Source of the DNA: Bacteroidales bacterium
GTDB taxonomy: Bacteria > Bacteroidota > Bacteroidia > Bacteroidales > F082
Length of the DNA: 7,877 bases
Assembly (NCBI GenBank): GCA_017616675.1
Contig: JAFZXR010000050.1
Coordinates: 1 to 7,877 of the forward strand
Reading direction: 5' to 3'
A model generated the notes under the pieces. That model did not search any database, was not told the origin of the DNA, and saw nothing but the letters and a program-made list of their open reading frames with translations. This document shows, piece after piece, positions 7,356 through 7,877 of this stretch (position 1 is its first letter; each line of letters opens with the position of its first letter). Made by a program: the position numbers and the translations under genes.

Positions 7356-7386
7356 TTTTAAATCTTTGAATTTTTAAATTTTAAAT
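7356..7386 (+). repeat. Three TTTTAAAT copies in the tryptophanase leader
   Basis: TTTTAAAT occurs at 7356-7363, 7372-7379 and 7379-7386, the last two sharing one base. They lie between the predicted transcription start and the ATG at 7396. They may be simple A/T richness, which helps keep Bacteroidota leaders unstructured, or a binding site. No functional claim is possible from the sequence. Confidence 0.3.
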
Positions 7387-7395
7387 ATAGAAAAT

Positions 7396-7877
7396 ATGGA
7401 ATTACCATTTGCAGAAGCGTGGAAAATCAAGATGGTCGAACCCATTAAGAAATCCACTCGTGAACAACGTGAGAAGTGGCTCGAAGAAGCCCACAACAAC
7501 ATCTTCATGCTGAAGAGCGACTACGTATATATCGACCTCCTGACCGACTCCGGCACAGGCGCCATGAGCGACCGTCAGTGGAGCGCCATGATGATGGGCG
7601 ACGAAAGCTACGGCGGCGCTCGCAGCTTCTATCACATGAAAGACACCATCACCGAGCTCACCGGTTTTGAATATGTCATCCCTACACACCAAGGCCGCGC
7701 CGCCGAGAACGTGCTGTTCAGCTACCTCGTAAAGCCAGGTCAGATCATCCCGGGCAACGCTCACTTCGACACAACTAAAGGTCATATTGAGAGCCGTATG
7801 GCATTCGCCATCGACGTCACAGTGCGTGAAGCTTACGACACACAGCTCTAAGCTCCTTTCAAAGGCAATGTCGACCT
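7396..7877 (+). pseudogene. tnaA: Tryptophanase (tryptophan indole-lyase), N-terminal part, interrupted by an in-frame stop; runs off the window
   Basis: The frame opens at ATG 7396 and encodes 151 residues before TAA (7849-7851), whereas the family is about 460-475 residues. It belongs to the PLP-dependent tryptophanase/tyrosine phenol-lyase group: PFAEAWKIKMVEPIKK (4-19), IDLLTDSGTGAMSD (46-59), MMGDESYGG (66-74) and PTHQGRAAE (96-104), whose QGR contacts the PLP phosphate. FDTTKGH (124-130) favours tryptophanase (Trp to indole, pyruvate and ammonia) over tyrosine phenol-lyase. After the stop the same frame continues with APFKGNVDL, aligning without gap to the FKGN-DL of E. coli TnaA, so the stop replaces a sense codon and is not a natural end. 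The peptide up to the stop lacks the PLP-binding lysine and would be inactive. A base-call error, strain polymorphism or a true pseudogene are all possible. The strict open frame ends at 7851. Confidence 0.85.

Overview
The window looks like chromosomal DNA of a gut-type Bacteroidota (Bacteroidales) species. Three things point there: promoter-like boxes of the Bacteroidota form TAnnTTTG in front of three genes, starts with no Shine-Dalgarno sequence and A/T-rich leaders, and protein types typical of the phylum. These include a plug-and-barrel outer membrane protein with a carboxypeptidase-regulatory-like domain, a C10 (streptopain-like) protease ending in a type IX secretion (T9SS) tail, and secreted proteins whose signal peptides end in ...AQ.

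Layout. Positions 1-1382 (+ strand) hold a tight gene string: the 3' part of a BCP/PrxQ peroxiredoxin, 2 bases later a secreted endonuclease/exonuclease/phosphatase-fold hydrolase, and 5 bases later a 29-codon reading frame that is little more than a signal peptide, probably the stump of a lost gene. Converging on it from the - strand (1394-5161) is a probable two-gene unit: an 884-residue outer membrane beta-barrel protein followed 27 bases later by an integral-membrane acyltransferase 3 family protein. An A/T-rich divergent region (5162-5318) carries promoters facing both ways. Downstream on the + strand are a 660-residue secreted C10 cysteine protease (5319-7301), a 94-base A/T-rich gap with a promoter, and the 5' part of a tryptophanase gene (7396 to the window end).

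Main point of interest. The tryptophanase frame is cut by an in-frame TAA at 7849-7851, yet the family sequence resumes in the same frame immediately after it (APFKGNVDL). This looks like a single-base nonsense change or a base-call error, not a natural gene end. Second are the signal-peptide stump at 1293-1382 and a protease T9SS tail that lacks the usual PNP start. The rest is ordinary Bacteroidales gene content. I see no RNA genes, CRISPR array, insertion sequence or clearly new multi-gene system.
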